NCBI GenBank assembly: GCA_016794505.1
Contig: JAEUJZ010000067.1
Span: 1-64,000, forward strand
DNA from: Myxococcales bacterium
GTDB lineage: Bacteria; Myxococcota_A; Polyangia; Palsa-1104; JAEUJZ01
Length of the DNA stretch: 64,000 nucleotides
Direction of reading: 5' to 3'
Shown: piece by piece, positions 40,281 through 49,047 of the stretch
Numbering within the stretch: the first letter of the stretch is position 1
Layout: the number at the start of each line of letters is the position of its first letter
The notes under the pieces: model-generated
The model's database searches: none
The model's input: only the letters and a program-made list of their open reading frames with translations
What the model was told of the DNA's origin: nothing
Position numbers and translations under genes: made by a program

Positions 40281-42265
40281 GGCCGCAGGCCTCCCTGCGG
40301 TCCACTCGGAGAGCCCGGTGTCGTTGGTGTCGTTGGTGTCGTCGGTGTCGTCGGTGTCGTCGGTGTCGTCGGTGTCGTCGGTGTCGTCGGTGAGCCCGGT
40401 GTCGTCGGTGTCGTCGGTGAGCCCGGTGTCGTCGGCGTCAGGCTGCCGGGCATGGCTGGTGAGCCCCGCGGCGGCACCGCCGGCATGCCCACGGGCAGGA
40501 CCAGCTTACGGCCCAGCAGCGTCCCGGCGCTGAGCCCCGCGGGCGGCGTACCGACCTGCAGCAGCATATTGCCTTCAGCAATTTTTAAGACTTGATTATC
40601 AAACTGATTCAGACGTTCAATCTCGAACACAGGATTCATATTTTCATACCAATGAACCATGCTCGTACGATTGATAGGTGTCTTGCCAAGCAGCAAATGA
40701 TCGCCCTGTGCGTCCTGCGGCAACTGCGCCGTGGCGCGCCACTCGCGCATTTCGCAGATCATGGCGCGATTAAAAAACATATTCACCAACACTCGTTCAT
40801 ACTTGTATAAAGGAAAATAAAACTGTCCCGGAAGTGTATTTGGATTGTAGGGTGTCGTGATCACCTGATTGGCAAAGACCGGGATCATGACTTTATATCG
40901 CGGAATTTGGCTCAATAACTCAGGATAGTATTGATATGTCTCTTCGATCAGCGTTCCCGCTTCACTGACAACCCGGCCTTCGATGGCCACCGGATAGCGC
41001 GGCAGGATATAGGGTGGCAGACGCAGCTCGGTATCGCTGGCGAGCTCCATCCACACGCTGGTGCGCAGATCAAAGGTGGCCGGAACCAGCCCGTCATAGA
41101 CAGCGGCCACATCGCGTTCCTCTCGCGCTGCCGACAGACGGATGCGATAGACGCGACAGGCTTCCAAAGCGGCCTCGGTGGGAATGGCGATGTCTTCGGC
41201 TTCGAGGTCTTCTTTGTCGATCCGAAAGTCGATGCCCACACCGGGGTAATAGGGCTTGCTCGGAAATGCCCGATAGTGCATGACAAACTCGGGCTTTGGC
41301 ATACGAAACGCTGTGGTGCGATCTTGAACTTCCTTATCAAAGTCACGAATGATCATGGTATTGAATACATGATCCTGGCGCAGCGTGGTGACTTTCTTTA
41401 GGTTATCAATCACGCGATTGCGAACATCCTCGACAAAATCATTCAGGACATTTTTCTGATATCGGGGATATTCGGGGTAATACGTCGCCAGTCCTGACAG
41501 ATCACGCGGAATTAGATCAAAAACAATTGGGCGTGGTTTACTACCGTGAATTTGGTAAACTCTGCGATTGTAATCATAGATAAAAATCTTATCCATCTCA
41601 TCAAAGCGCCACATCAAAAGATCGTAAAAACTGGCGCGTTCGCTGGGGCGATGTTCGCTGTCACAGCCAAGAAAGATCATCGGCTGGACCTGCCCAACTT
41701 CCAGATCGGGATATTCAATGACGATATGCGTCGTGCGATAGCTGTCGATGACTTGGCGCAGAGACTTCTGGGTGAATAGCTCGCAGGGGAAGTGCTGGCG
41801 CCACAGCACCTGGGCGGCGTCGGCAAAACGGACGATATAGCGGCGATAAGAAAGCGGCGCATCGCCGAGCTTGGCCACGTGTTCCGACAGAGCGCGCTCG
41901 CTGACCAGGGCGTGAAGCTCAAGCGGCACGGGCAGGCTGTTGATGTCTTGATCGAGGCGCGCGGCTTGGATCGTCAGGCGCAGCTTGAGCAGATCCGCGG
42001 CCCGAAACAGCGTCAGCAGGGCGTCGCGCTGCTCACTAGCCAGTGCGATGTCGTCGGACACAAGCACGCTGAGCTCACCCGAAAAACCGCTGTGCCGCAG
42101 ATCCAGCGTCAGGTTCTGCACATTGTGACCGGCGAGCACGATGGGCGTCGGCGCGGTGACCGAGCTGAATTCCACACGCAGCACCAGGCCGTCGCGATAC
42201 AGCGGGGCTTCATCGGCCAGTGCCGCGGCAAGCGGCCGCTCGCCGCGGACGGTGTTACGGGGCAC
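40277..42265 (-). CDS. VgrG gp27-like spike base protein with TPT-repeat tail
   Basis: The GTG at 42265, six bases after AGGAGG, gives 662 residues; it overlaps tssE by 11 nt. The N-terminal half follows VgrG's gp27-like base: paired strands (VLRVEFSSVT, IVLAGHNVQNLTLDLRHSGF), LSYRRYIVRFADAAQVLW, CELFTQKSLRQVIDSY and FYDLLMWRFDEMDKIFIYDY, the last matching the VgrG motif in which F-x-R-L-x-E-x-x-G-I-x-Y-x-F closes the domain. Middle parts (YHYRAFPSKPYYPGVGIDF-like strands) fit the OB-fold region. There is no gp5 needle; the chain ends in a Thr-Pro repeat, and the next gene starts in an ATGA overlap with a needle-like beta region. Much of 40570-41700 is less GC-rich than its surroundings. Confidence 0.6.
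40318..40440 (-). repeat. 9-bp repeat encoding TPT tract
   Basis: Units of GGTGTCGTC (plus strand) with interruptions encode Thr-Pro-Thr and Pro-Gly-Ser at the C-terminus of the gp27-like protein. In frame; about 12 units. Confidence 0.85.
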
Positions 42266-42659
42266 GATGCACCTCCTGCAGGCTGCCCAGATCCACCTGT
42301 GCGGCGCCGCTGACCAGGTTGAAGCGCACACCGACGACACAGGGAACCTCACCGCGCGCTGTGCGCAGAAGGCCGCGCAGCACGATATGCAGCGTCAGAT
42401 CGGCATCGCGTCCCAGCGCTTTGATCTCGCGCAGACGAAAGCGCGGCTCGTATTCCGCGATGACGTGCTGCATCTCGCGCAGGATCGAAAGCTGCGCGCC
42501 TTTGCGGCTCTGCTGTCCCAAGTAATCGCCGATGCCGAAGGCGCGCAGCGGCGATGCATACTCGGGCCGGGCATTGAACAGCGCGCTCAAGTTGCGCACG
42601 ACACTGGCGGCGGTGTCATCGACCGGCGGGTTTTCTAGGAAGCGATTTAGGAACGACAT
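42255..42659 (-). CDS. tssE: T6SS baseplate protein TssE (gp25-like)
   Basis: The 134-residue product is the size of TssE and shows its core: FLNRFLE at the start, VRNLSALFNARPEYASPLRAFGIGDYLG, and the YEPRF motif (residues about 70-74; YEPRL in most members) that binds the sheath initiator region. ADLTLHIVLRGLL and FNLVSGAAQVDL are the following strands. It initiates sheath assembly at the baseplate. It lies 9 bp after tssK, and its 3' end overlaps the start of the gp27-like gene. Confidence 0.88.
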   Translation of the reverse strand: MSFLNRFLENPPVDDTAASVVRNLSALFNARPEYASPLRAFGIGDYLGQQSRKGAQLSILREMQHVIAEYEPRFRLREIKALGRDADLTLHIVLRGLLRTARGEVPCVVGVRFNLVSGAAQVDLGSLQEVHRAP

Positions 42660-42668
42660 CGCTCACTC

Positions 42669-43913
42669 CTAACGCCAGTACAGAAAGACGTTGGCGCGCT
42701 CTAAAGCGGGATGGACATAGAGCGCCAGCGAGCTTTCGCGCAGCACGTGATCCCACTCGTCGCCGCTCTGCAGTTGATAGAAGTCCACTTCCGGCCCAAA
42801 GGTGTGCTGAAACGGCGGGCGCTCGACGTGCTTAAACGGCACGCCGCGCAGCACCAAGCGATGCACCAACGCCAAGCGCGAAGTACACGAGACCTTGACG
42901 TCATCCAGCGCGATGCGCCCGTGCAGCGTCGGTCGTTGCACCAGCAAGTAGACCTCTTGCGCGTCTTTCAGCTCGGACGGCAAGCCGCTTAGTGTGAACA
43001 GGCCGTTGCTGCGCTGGAAGCGCAGGTGCGTCGAGCGCGCGTACACCGGACGCAGCGCTTGCTGCAGCAGACGCAGCACCGTTCCGAAACAGCCGGCCAG
43101 GTTGTCGTGCAGATACGGCAGAACCGGCTGATCGGGAATCACTTCGTGGAAGCAGCAGGCTTCCAGATACAGCTCGCGCAGCGCCGCATGAACGTCATAG
43201 GGATGCATGGGAATGCGATTCCGCAGATCGGCCAGCAGGCACTGGCTGCGGTACAGCGCGGCCAGACAGCGGCGGATGGTCGACAGGCGATCCGGGCGCA
43301 GAAACGTATCCTGAAGCTGGGCCGCTAGCTGTGGCTCAAGTGCGTTGATCTGCGCTTCCAGCGCGGCCAAGGCTGGCTGCAGATGCGGCGTGCTGCCGAC
43401 GTGCAGAAGCGGCGGGATATAGCTTGTGGACAAGGCCCAGCTCCCGGCGACTCCTTTTTCAAAGTCGCCCAGCCGCAGCACCGCCCGCGAGCCATCAACG
43501 CTGTCGCTGATCGAAAGCACGGCGCGCTGCACGATGCGTTCAACGACGCGCGGATCGCTGTCATAGGTGCGGTTGCCTTGACCGGACACGGCATCGGACA
43601 AGACATGCAGATACACGCTGACGCGCGTGGCCGACGTCGCAACCAGGGACAGCGAGCCCAGGCTGCAGTTGCCCGGTACGCTGATCGGCGTGCCATCGGG
43701 AAGCACCGCGGAGAGCTCGCCCAGCGAGAGCACGCCGTCGCGCAGCAGCGACTCGTTGTAGCTAAGTTGGGCCAGCCCATGCATCGGCAGCCCAGACATG
43801 CGGGCTCGGAATTCAATCGCCGCGTCGGTTAGCTGCTGCAGTGCAACAAAGTGCTCGGGCAATACGGTCTGCCCCAAGAACCAGCGCACAGGTGCGATCT
43901 TCAGCGTGCTCAT
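42669..43913 (-). CDS. tssK: T6SS baseplate protein TssK
   Basis: The 414-residue product begins with the family signature VRWFLGQTVLPEHF (W-x-x-G-x-x-L-x-P-x-H-F), and has SGLPMHGLAQLSYN, the ADLRNRIPMHPYDVHAALREL helix (typical TssK P-x-x-Y-x-x-L region) and a C-terminal beta-rich receptor domain (GRIALDDVKVSCTSRLALVHRLVLRGVPF, then FQHTFGPEVDFYQL). TssK connects the baseplate to the TssLM membrane complex. A weak ribosome-binding site precedes the ATG. A 283-bp gap with two inverted repeats separates it from hcp upstream, so transcription may be partly independent. Confidence 0.88.
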   Translation of the reverse strand: MSTLKIAPVRWFLGQTVLPEHFVALQQLTDAAIEFRARMSGLPMHGLAQLSYNESLLRDGVLSLGELSAVLPDGTPISVPGNCSLGSLSLVATSATRVSVYLHVLSDAVSGQGNRTYDSDPRVVERIVQRAVLSISDSVDGSRAVLRLGDFEKGVAGSWALSTSYIPPLLHVGSTPHLQPALAALEAQINALEPQLAAQLQDTFLRPDRLSTIRRCLAALYRSQCLLADLRNRIPMHPYDVHAALRELYLEACCFHEVIPDQPVLPYLHDNLAGCFGTVLRLLQQALRPVYARSTHLRFQRSNGLFTLSGLPSELKDAQEVYLLVQRPTLHGRIALDDVKVSCTSRLALVHRLVLRGVPFKHVERPPFQHTFGPEVDFYQLQSGDEWDHVLRESSLALYVHPALERANVFLYWR

Positions 43914-44096
43914 TCCGATTTCGATCCCCGCTTCATTCCCAGCTCACGCGCATACGCGATACACGGGTAGCGATATGCGGCACCCCGCTGCGCTGCCGTA
44001 GACCACGGCCCGCAAGCGCAGCGGGGGCCTCCTCTGCGTGCTGTCTGCATCTGCGTGAGCACACGATGCAAAAGCGACGTCACAGCGCCATAACAC

Positions 44097-44116
44097 GTGG
44101 CACCACGTCGTGCCAC
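44097..44116. promoter_or_regulatory. 7-bp inverted repeat between hcp and tssK
   Basis: GTGGCAC at 44097-44103 and GTGCCAC at 44110-44116 form a perfect inverted repeat around CACGTC. It lies in the only large gap of the T6SS operon. It could be an mRNA hairpin that lowers read-through from hcp to tssK, or an operator for a tssK promoter. No T run follows. Confidence 0.45.
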
Positions 44117-44159
44117 CGATCCAGGCATGCCCCAGACCGGTCCGAAAGGCCGCCTGTAC

Positions 44160-44176
44160 GACCGCTAAGTGCGGTC
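44160..44176. terminator. Hairpin just downstream of hcp
   Basis: GACCGC (44160-44165), TAAGT loop and GCGGTC (44171-44176) form a 6-bp perfect stem starting 21 bp past the hcp stop codon. There is no T tract on the minus strand, so it is at best a weak or processing-type terminator that would leave the very abundant hcp message with a protected 3' end. Confidence 0.35.
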
Positions 44177-44196
44177 ATGCGGCGGGTCGAGTCCGC

Positions 44197-44835
44197 TTAG
44201 GTCGTCGGACCCGTGCGGCCCCAGTTCTTGGTCACCTTGCGCGTCGAAGACGTGGCGAACAAGAGCGGCTGCACGATCGGCTTGGGCACGACCTCCAGAT
44301 CGAACTCATAGTTGATCGGCGACTGCACGGCTTCATCCGCTTCGGGATTGATGGTCATCTTCAGATCGGTACCGTCCTTCTTGATCTGTCCTTTGACCCC
44401 GGTGGCCGTGGCATCGGTATTGGCCTGGGCTGAGTTCGAAAACGCCGCGTAGTACTTTTTCGCCAGCGGATCGTATTCATAGATGACAAAGCCGATCTCG
44501 ACATCGATGTCGATCATCGATGCGTACAGCAAGGCGGAAAACGCTTGCTTGCCGGCGATCGAAAGCAGCCCCTTGAACACCAAGGGATCAGTGTCCCCCA
44601 TGGTCCAGGCGATGTTCTTCAGTACGGCCACCACATTCAGCGCACCTGCCGTCGCTGTGGCCTGCGTGGTGATGCCGCTGGCCGCCGTGACCGCCATCGG
44701 GCTGTTCACCGTGAAGTCGGCCGCGAAGCTCTCGGTTCCGATCTTCAGCATCGTCAGAAAACCGATGGTCTTCTGAAAGTCCTTTTTGAAGTTGAATCCC
44801 TGCGCTGGATCAAGCTCACGCGTAAACTCTGGCAT
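44197..44835 (-). CDS. hcp: T6SS tube protein Hcp-like (TssD)
   Basis: The 212-residue product is longer than the usual 160-170 of Hcp. Position directly after tssB and tssC and before tssK, and alternating beta-strands (VVAVLKNIAWTMGD, DIDVEIGFVIYEYDP, YYAAFSNSAQANT, INYEFDLEVVPKPI), support an Hcp-type ring protein of a divergent branch. The sequence lacks an obvious classical Hcp N-terminus (M-x-x-D-x-F-L-K-I), so I place it by context and fold pattern, not by clear motif. AGGAG lies well placed before the ATG. Confidence 0.6.
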   Translation of the reverse strand: MPEFTRELDPAQGFNFKKDFQKTIGFLTMLKIGTESFAADFTVNSPMAVTAASGITTQATATAGALNVVAVLKNIAWTMGDTDPLVFKGLLSIAGKQAFSALLYASMIDIDVEIGFVIYEYDPLAKKYYAAFSNSAQANTDATATGVKGQIKKDGTDLKMTINPEADEAVQSPINYEFDLEVVPKPIVQPLLFATSSTRKVTKNWGRTGPTT

Positions 44836-44856
44836 CGAAGACTCCTGTGATGGGGA

Positions 44857-46350
44857 CTAGCCCAAGCGAGACTCAAGGCGCAGCTCGACATCCATCCCTT
44901 CAAACTGCACGTGTGGCAGGATGGATATCTTGCAGTCGTAGTACCCCAAGCGTCCGGGCTGGGGGTTGACCACGACCTGCGCAGCACGAAATGGGAAGGT
45001 GCGCATCGTCGTATCGTCCGGGCGCACTTCCGTGGTCACGTACTGTTCGAGCCACGTCGAAAGCACGCTCTGCACGTACCCAGCGGTCGAGATGTCACCG
45101 ATGTTGTCGCGCATGATGCTCTTTACGTAGTGAGCGATGCGCGCCACGGAAAACGTATACGAGAGGTTGCACACGAGCTGTGCATTCTCGGAATCTTTGG
45201 GGTCCTTGAACTTCTTTGGCCGCTTGATCGACTGCGCGCTGAAGAACGTCGCTTCACCCGCCCCCTTGCGATAGACCAAAGGCATGATGCCGTTCCGCGA
45301 ATATTCCAGCTCGCGATAATCGGGAATGCAGATCTCGACGGGAATCCGCATCTCGTCTTGACCGCGGACGTTGTACATGTCAACGGGCAGACCGGTCACC
45401 AGGCCGCCGCCTTTGGGACCGCGAATGTACTGGCACCAGCCACTGGTTTCGAACGAGCGGATCACGTTGCGCGCAAAGAGCAGCGCGGCGTTGCCCCACA
45501 GATAGTTTTCTGATTTGCCATCCGCGGTCTCATGAAAGGGCAGACCCGAGCTGGGATTGGTCTCGGGATTCCAGGGCAGACGCACCACATACCGCGGGAA
45601 GGTCAGTCCCAGGTACGCAGCTTCTTCCGCCTCGCGCAGCGCCTGCCACTGAGCATAGCGCGGCTGGCTGAGCAGACCGTCGAGATCCTTGATGGCCTCG
45701 ACCTGTTCCAGGTTGTTGCAACCCAGGAACTGTGGCGCGATGGCTGCGACAAAGGGCGAGTGGCTGGCCGCTGCGATCTTCGACATGCTACGCAGCCAGA
45801 ACAGATCGCGAGCCGACGTCGTGAACTCATACAGTCCCAGCAGGCAGCCATAGGGCCGACCGCCATACTGGTCATATTCCGCGATGTAGACCTTTTCAAA
45901 AAAGGACGATCCAAAGATGTCGCTGGAGTTGTTCTCAAAGTCCTCGAACAGCTCATCTTTGCTGACATCCATCAGCTCAATCGTGACGTTGGACTGAAAG
46001 TTGGCGTGCTCAACGAGCTGATCAATGCCACGCCACGTCGCTTCGATCTGCTGAAAGGCGGGATGGTGAAAGACCGCGTTCAGCTGCTCATTCACAACTG
46101 CATCGATCGTGCGCACCGCGTCCATGACGCGGCCCTTTTCATAGCGCCCACCGTCGTGATCCGTGTTGTGCAGGATCGCGGCCAGTCCCGACAGCAAGCG
46201 ATCTTCCAGGCTGACCTGTTCATTGATCTCGGTGAAGTCGGACCGGATCATTGGGGTCAGAGTGACCTTGCTCGGGTCCATCTCCATGCTGTGTACCAAG
46301 CGCGTAAGCAGGCTGCTGCCGGGCTCGGCTGTGTTCTTGCTTTGTGCCAT
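44857..46350 (-). CDS. tssC: T6SS contractile sheath large subunit TssC
   Basis: The 497-residue product has the unmistakable TssC sequence: VNEQLNAVFHHPAFQQIEATWRGIDQLVEH, NVTIELMDVSKDELFEDFE, LGLYEFTTSARDLFWLRSMSKIAAASHSPFVAAI, VRLPWNPETNPSSGLPFHE, YLWGNAALLFARNVIRSFETSGWCQYIRGPKGGG, and the C-terminal beta-strands used for sheath interlinking (FRAAQVVVNPQPGRLGYYDCKISILPHVQFEGMDVELRLE). AAGGAG precedes the ATG. With TssB it forms the sheath whose contraction drives the tube. Confidence 0.96.
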   Translation of the reverse strand: MAQSKNTAEPGSSLLTRLVHSMEMDPSKVTLTPMIRSDFTEINEQVSLEDRLLSGLAAILHNTDHDGGRYEKGRVMDAVRTIDAVVNEQLNAVFHHPAFQQIEATWRGIDQLVEHANFQSNVTIELMDVSKDELFEDFENNSSDIFGSSFFEKVYIAEYDQYGGRPYGCLLGLYEFTTSARDLFWLRSMSKIAAASHSPFVAAIAPQFLGCNNLEQVEAIKDLDGLLSQPRYAQWQALREAEEAAYLGLTFPRYVVRLPWNPETNPSSGLPFHETADGKSENYLWGNAALLFARNVIRSFETSGWCQYIRGPKGGGLVTGLPVDMYNVRGQDEMRIPVEICIPDYRELEYSRNGIMPLVYRKGAGEATFFSAQSIKRPKKFKDPKDSENAQLVCNLSYTFSVARIAHYVKSIMRDNIGDISTAGYVQSVLSTWLEQYVTTEVRPDDTTMRTFPFRAAQVVVNPQPGRLGYYDCKISILPHVQFEGMDVELRLESRLG

Positions 46351-46386
46351 CGATCACTCCTTGCGAGTTGCGGAATTCACACCGAA

Positions 46387-46932
46387 CTAGGAATTGGGTT
46401 TTGCGGCCGGCAACGCCTTCTGCCTGCTGGGAAGCTGGTAGCTTGAAAGCCCCTCCAGTTCCTGCTGCAGCTTCTTGAGCTGCTCGGGATTGCTCCAGAT
46501 TTCTTGCACCAGGCGACGCAGATCTTTGCGGTTGTCGATGTTCGCCTGTACTTCCAGAAGCAGCTTGCGCAGAAGCAAGAGAGCCCGGACTTTGGGAATG
46601 TTGTTCGCCACAGCTTCCGGGCTGAGCGACTTGCGATTGGTGATCGGTAGCTGAACATCGAGCTGCTCTTCGCTGCTGGGCTCGATGAAGTTCTGCACCT
46701 TGAAGTTCACCGACATGCGCATATTTTCCATGACGCTGTCGATGTTCTTGCCGTCCAGCGATCGCAGGCGACGGCTGTCCAGATCCACTTCTCGATCGAC
46801 CGAGGAACCCCCAGAAAGGTCGGCCAGGATCATTAAACGGAATGGCAGTTCCAACATCTGCGCCGAGCCGTTGATCTCGGTCCGGTATCGCAGGTTGATG
46901 CGTGAGCGCGGAATTTCATCTTGGATCGACAC
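46387..46932 (-). CDS. tssB: T6SS contractile sheath small subunit TssB
   Basis: The best start is the GTG at 46932, seven bases after AGGAG, giving 181 residues that begin like other TssB proteins (SIQDEIPRSRINLRYRTE). LELPFRLMILADLSGG, MRMSVNFKVQNFI, LDVQLPITNRKSLSPEAVANNIPKVRALLLLRKLLLEVQANIDNRKDLRRLVQEI follow the family pattern. An upstream in-frame GTG at 46968 is possible but leaves an unneeded extension. It is the first gene of the minus-strand T6SS run, and its promoter should lie in the 407-bp region shared with the second FHA regulator. Confidence 0.95.
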   Translation of the reverse strand: MSIQDEIPRSRINLRYRTEINGSAQMLELPFRLMILADLSGGSSVDREVDLDSRRLRSLDGKNIDSVMENMRMSVNFKVQNFIEPSSEEQLDVQLPITNRKSLSPEAVANNIPKVRALLLLRKLLLEVQANIDNRKDLRRLVQEIWSNPEQLKKLQQELEGLSSYQLPSRQKALPAAKPNS

Positions 46933-47339
46933 GCGAACACTCCTAGCAAGAGGGAACGCCGCATTCACACCGGATCACCCGGTCCGGTGACTGGCGGCTG
47001 CAGGCTGCGGCTTCCCGCCTGTGCAAGCAACACGCCAGCGCACGGACGCGATCCGTCCTGACACGTGCAGCCGCATTCCGCTGAGCGTGTCCCTTTGTAC
47101 GCTCAGTCTCTCGCGAATGTGCGCGATCTAGCTCGCGGCTGTGCGCGCACGCGTGCGCTCTGCGCGCGAGCAGAGTGCGCGCAGCTCTGAGCCCTGTGCG
47201 CGCATGCTCGCCAGATTCTATCGGTCACGTGCGCGCAGCACAGGCACGACCGCACAGCCCAGGCTTCCGCAGCGAAGGCTGGCACGTTGGCTGCTGAAAG
47301 CGGACAGAAAGAAAGGATTCCTAACGCCATGGTGCTGAC
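46933..47339. promoter_or_regulatory. Divergent control region between tssB and FHA regulator 2
   Basis: This gap separates two divergent genes and should hold promoters for both. It is dominated between 47110 and 47240 by alternating purine-pyrimidine CG/TG runs, with four copies of GTGCGCGCA (listed separately). No convincing sigma70 or sigma54 (-24/-12, GG-N10-GC) box stands out, so promoter positions remain open. Confidence 0.6.
47141..47237. promoter_or_regulatory. Four copies of GTGCGCGCA palindrome: candidate operator array
   Basis: GTGCGCGCA occurs at 47141-47149, 47175-47183, 47196-47204 and 47229-47237. The core TGCGCGCA is self-complementary. Start-to-start spacings are 34, 21 and 33 bp, near whole numbers of helical turns, so bound dimers would lie on nearly the same DNA face. 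The position between tssB and the FHA-AAA+-Fis regulator gene fits binding by that regulator. Two further cores with the same 34-bp spacing lie upstream of the 49048-50484 gene. Confidence 0.5.
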
Positions 47340-49034
47340 GTGAGCTCTCCGCGCGAATCCCTTGCCCCTTCTGCTCGTACGGTGCCGAATCGCTTGGCCG
47401 AAGCCTTTGATCGTTCACCCGCTGAGTGCATGGCCTTGGTGATCCTGTGGTCGGCACGAGAACCGCACCGCACGGGCGAGGTCGCCTTTCTTTCCGAAGA
47501 CAGTCCGGTTTGGTTGTTCGGCCGCGATCCACGAACCGCACTGCAGGAACGCGAGCGTTCCTTTTCTTTTCCTATCGGGCCCCATGAGCTGCGACCTGAG
47601 CGCGTCCAGTCGGTCCTGCATAGCGAAGGTGGGGGCGATGAAGCGAGCGAGCCAGCGGGGCCGCTGCCCAGTCAGTCCAGCATCCCTCGCCTGCTAGAGC
47701 CCATCCGCGGGGGCGCCGAGGTCTGTTTCCGCAGACAGCGTCCCGAGGGACTCGACCCCGAGCCGGTGCCCCCTTGGCCCATCCTGGGCGAGAGCATCTC
47801 GCGTCTGCAGCTGACTCTTTCGCACCGCGATGATGGCCTGTTCGTACAGAACATCGGCCGCTGTCCCCTGATGGTGAACGGCCGCACGATGCAGGCGGCG
47901 CAGATCCAAGTGGGCGACACGCTGTATCTGCGCAATCAGCTTCTTCTGCTGTGTACGCGACGCCCGCTCTGTCTGCCGCGGCTGCGGGCGTATCCCATCG
48001 ACCGCGTGCATGCCTTCGGCGCACCCGATGCCGATGGGATGATCGGCGAGAGTCCGGCCCTGTGGTACCTGCGTGAGCGCATGGCAGCCTGCGCGCGGAG
48101 TGATCAGAACGTCCTCATTATCGGTGAGAGCGGCAGCGGCAAAGAGCTAGCGGCGCAGGCCATACACCGCCTGTCGAGCCGGCGTGAGCGCCCGCTGGTC
48201 GCCGATAATATCTCGGCGATTCCGCCCAGCTTGGCGGCCGCGCTTTTGTTTGGCAACAAGCGCAACTTTCCCAATCCCGGAATGGAGGAGCGCGTGGGTC
48301 TGATCGGCGCCGCCGATGGATCGATGCTCTTTCTCGACGAGATTGGCGACATGCCAGAAGAAGTCCAGCCGATGTTCCTGCGCGTGGCGGACCGGCGCGG
48401 CGAATACTTTCGCCTGGGCGAGGAAGGCCGCTTGCGGCGATCGGACTTTCGTCTGGTCGGCGCCACCAATCGCCCGGAACGGATTCGCTATGAGCTGAAG
48501 CGCCGCTTCCAGCGCGAGATCCGCGTTCCCAGCCTAAACGATCGCAAAGAGGACATTCCGATGTTGATCGGACACCTGCTGCGAAACCAAGTGCGCCAGG
48601 GGGATCTAAATGCCCTGGCCTTCTGGGATGAACGAGCGCTGGCGGCACGGGTACACCCCCTTTTGATCGAGCAGCTTGTGCGGCACACCTATGTCACCAA
48701 CGTGTCCGAGGTCGAGTTTCTGCTGGGACATGCGATGTCCGAGAGCGGGGGCGAGGTGATTGCGCCGATCCGCGGGCCGCTGCCAGGACACGGCGCGACA
48801 CGGCAGACTCCGACGGGATCGCTGGCTTCTCCCGTGACACCGCGGCGGCGGTCTTTGTATGTCCTTCCGGCCCCCGAAGAAGCGCAGCGGGCCCTGGATC
48901 AGGCCAAGGGCAATATCGCTCGCGCGGCAACCCAGCTTGGCATGAGCCGCCACCAGCTAAATCGCATGATCCGCCGACATTCCTTGAACACCAAGAGTGG
49001 CAAGCGACATTCCTTGGGGCAGAAATCGGAATGA
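47340..49034 (+). CDS. FHA-AAA+-Fis regulator lacking the GAFTGA loop (paralogue 2)
   Basis: The GTG at 47340 gives 564 residues; an ATG at 47430 is an alternative start. The FHA-like domain (about 32-205) carries ISRLQLTL, VQNIGRCPLMVNG and GDTLYLRNQ, with an inserted Pro/Glu-rich loop of about 55 residues. The AAA+ domain has Walker A GESGSGKE (262-269), Walker B FLDEIGD (331-337), sensor GATNRPERI and KRRFQREI. NFPNPG (309-314) replaces GAFTGA exactly as in the paralogue at 18213. A Fis-type helix-turn-helix ends the chain (NIARAATQLGMSRHQLNRMIRRH). It is divergent from the T6SS operon and is its most likely local regulator. Convergent with the next gene, 13 bp apart. Confidence 0.82.
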   Translation: MSSPRESLAPSARTVPNRLAEAFDRSPAECMALVILWSAREPHRTGEVAFLSEDSPVWLFGRDPRTALQERERSFSFPIGPHELRPERVQSVLHSEGGGDEASEPAGPLPSQSSIPRLLEPIRGGAEVCFRRQRPEGLDPEPVPPWPILGESISRLQLTLSHRDDGLFVQNIGRCPLMVNGRTMQAAQIQVGDTLYLRNQLLLLCTRRPLCLPRLRAYPIDRVHAFGAPDADGMIGESPALWYLRERMAACARSDQNVLIIGESGSGKELAAQAIHRLSSRRERPLVADNISAIPPSLAAALLFGNKRNFPNPGMEERVGLIGAADGSMLFLDEIGDMPEEVQPMFLRVADRRGEYFRLGEEGRLRRSDFRLVGATNRPERIRYELKRRFQREIRVPSLNDRKEDIPMLIGHLLRNQVRQGDLNALAFWDERALAARVHPLLIEQLVRHTYVTNVSEVEFLLGHAMSESGGEVIAPIRGPLPGHGATRQTPTGSLASPVTPRRRSLYVLPAPEEAQRALDQAKGNIARAATQLGMSRHQLNRMIRRHSLNTKSGKRHSLGQKSE

Positions 49035-49047
49035 CCTGTGATTCCTG

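Noticed and set aside
43910-44128. 72-codon frame between tssK and hcp
   Set aside because: No ribosome-binding site, no motif, and it crosses an inverted repeat; more likely a control region.
47103-47330. Open frame in the region between tssB and the second regulator
   Set aside because: It arises from CG-rich alternating sequence without stops; no start signal and biased composition.
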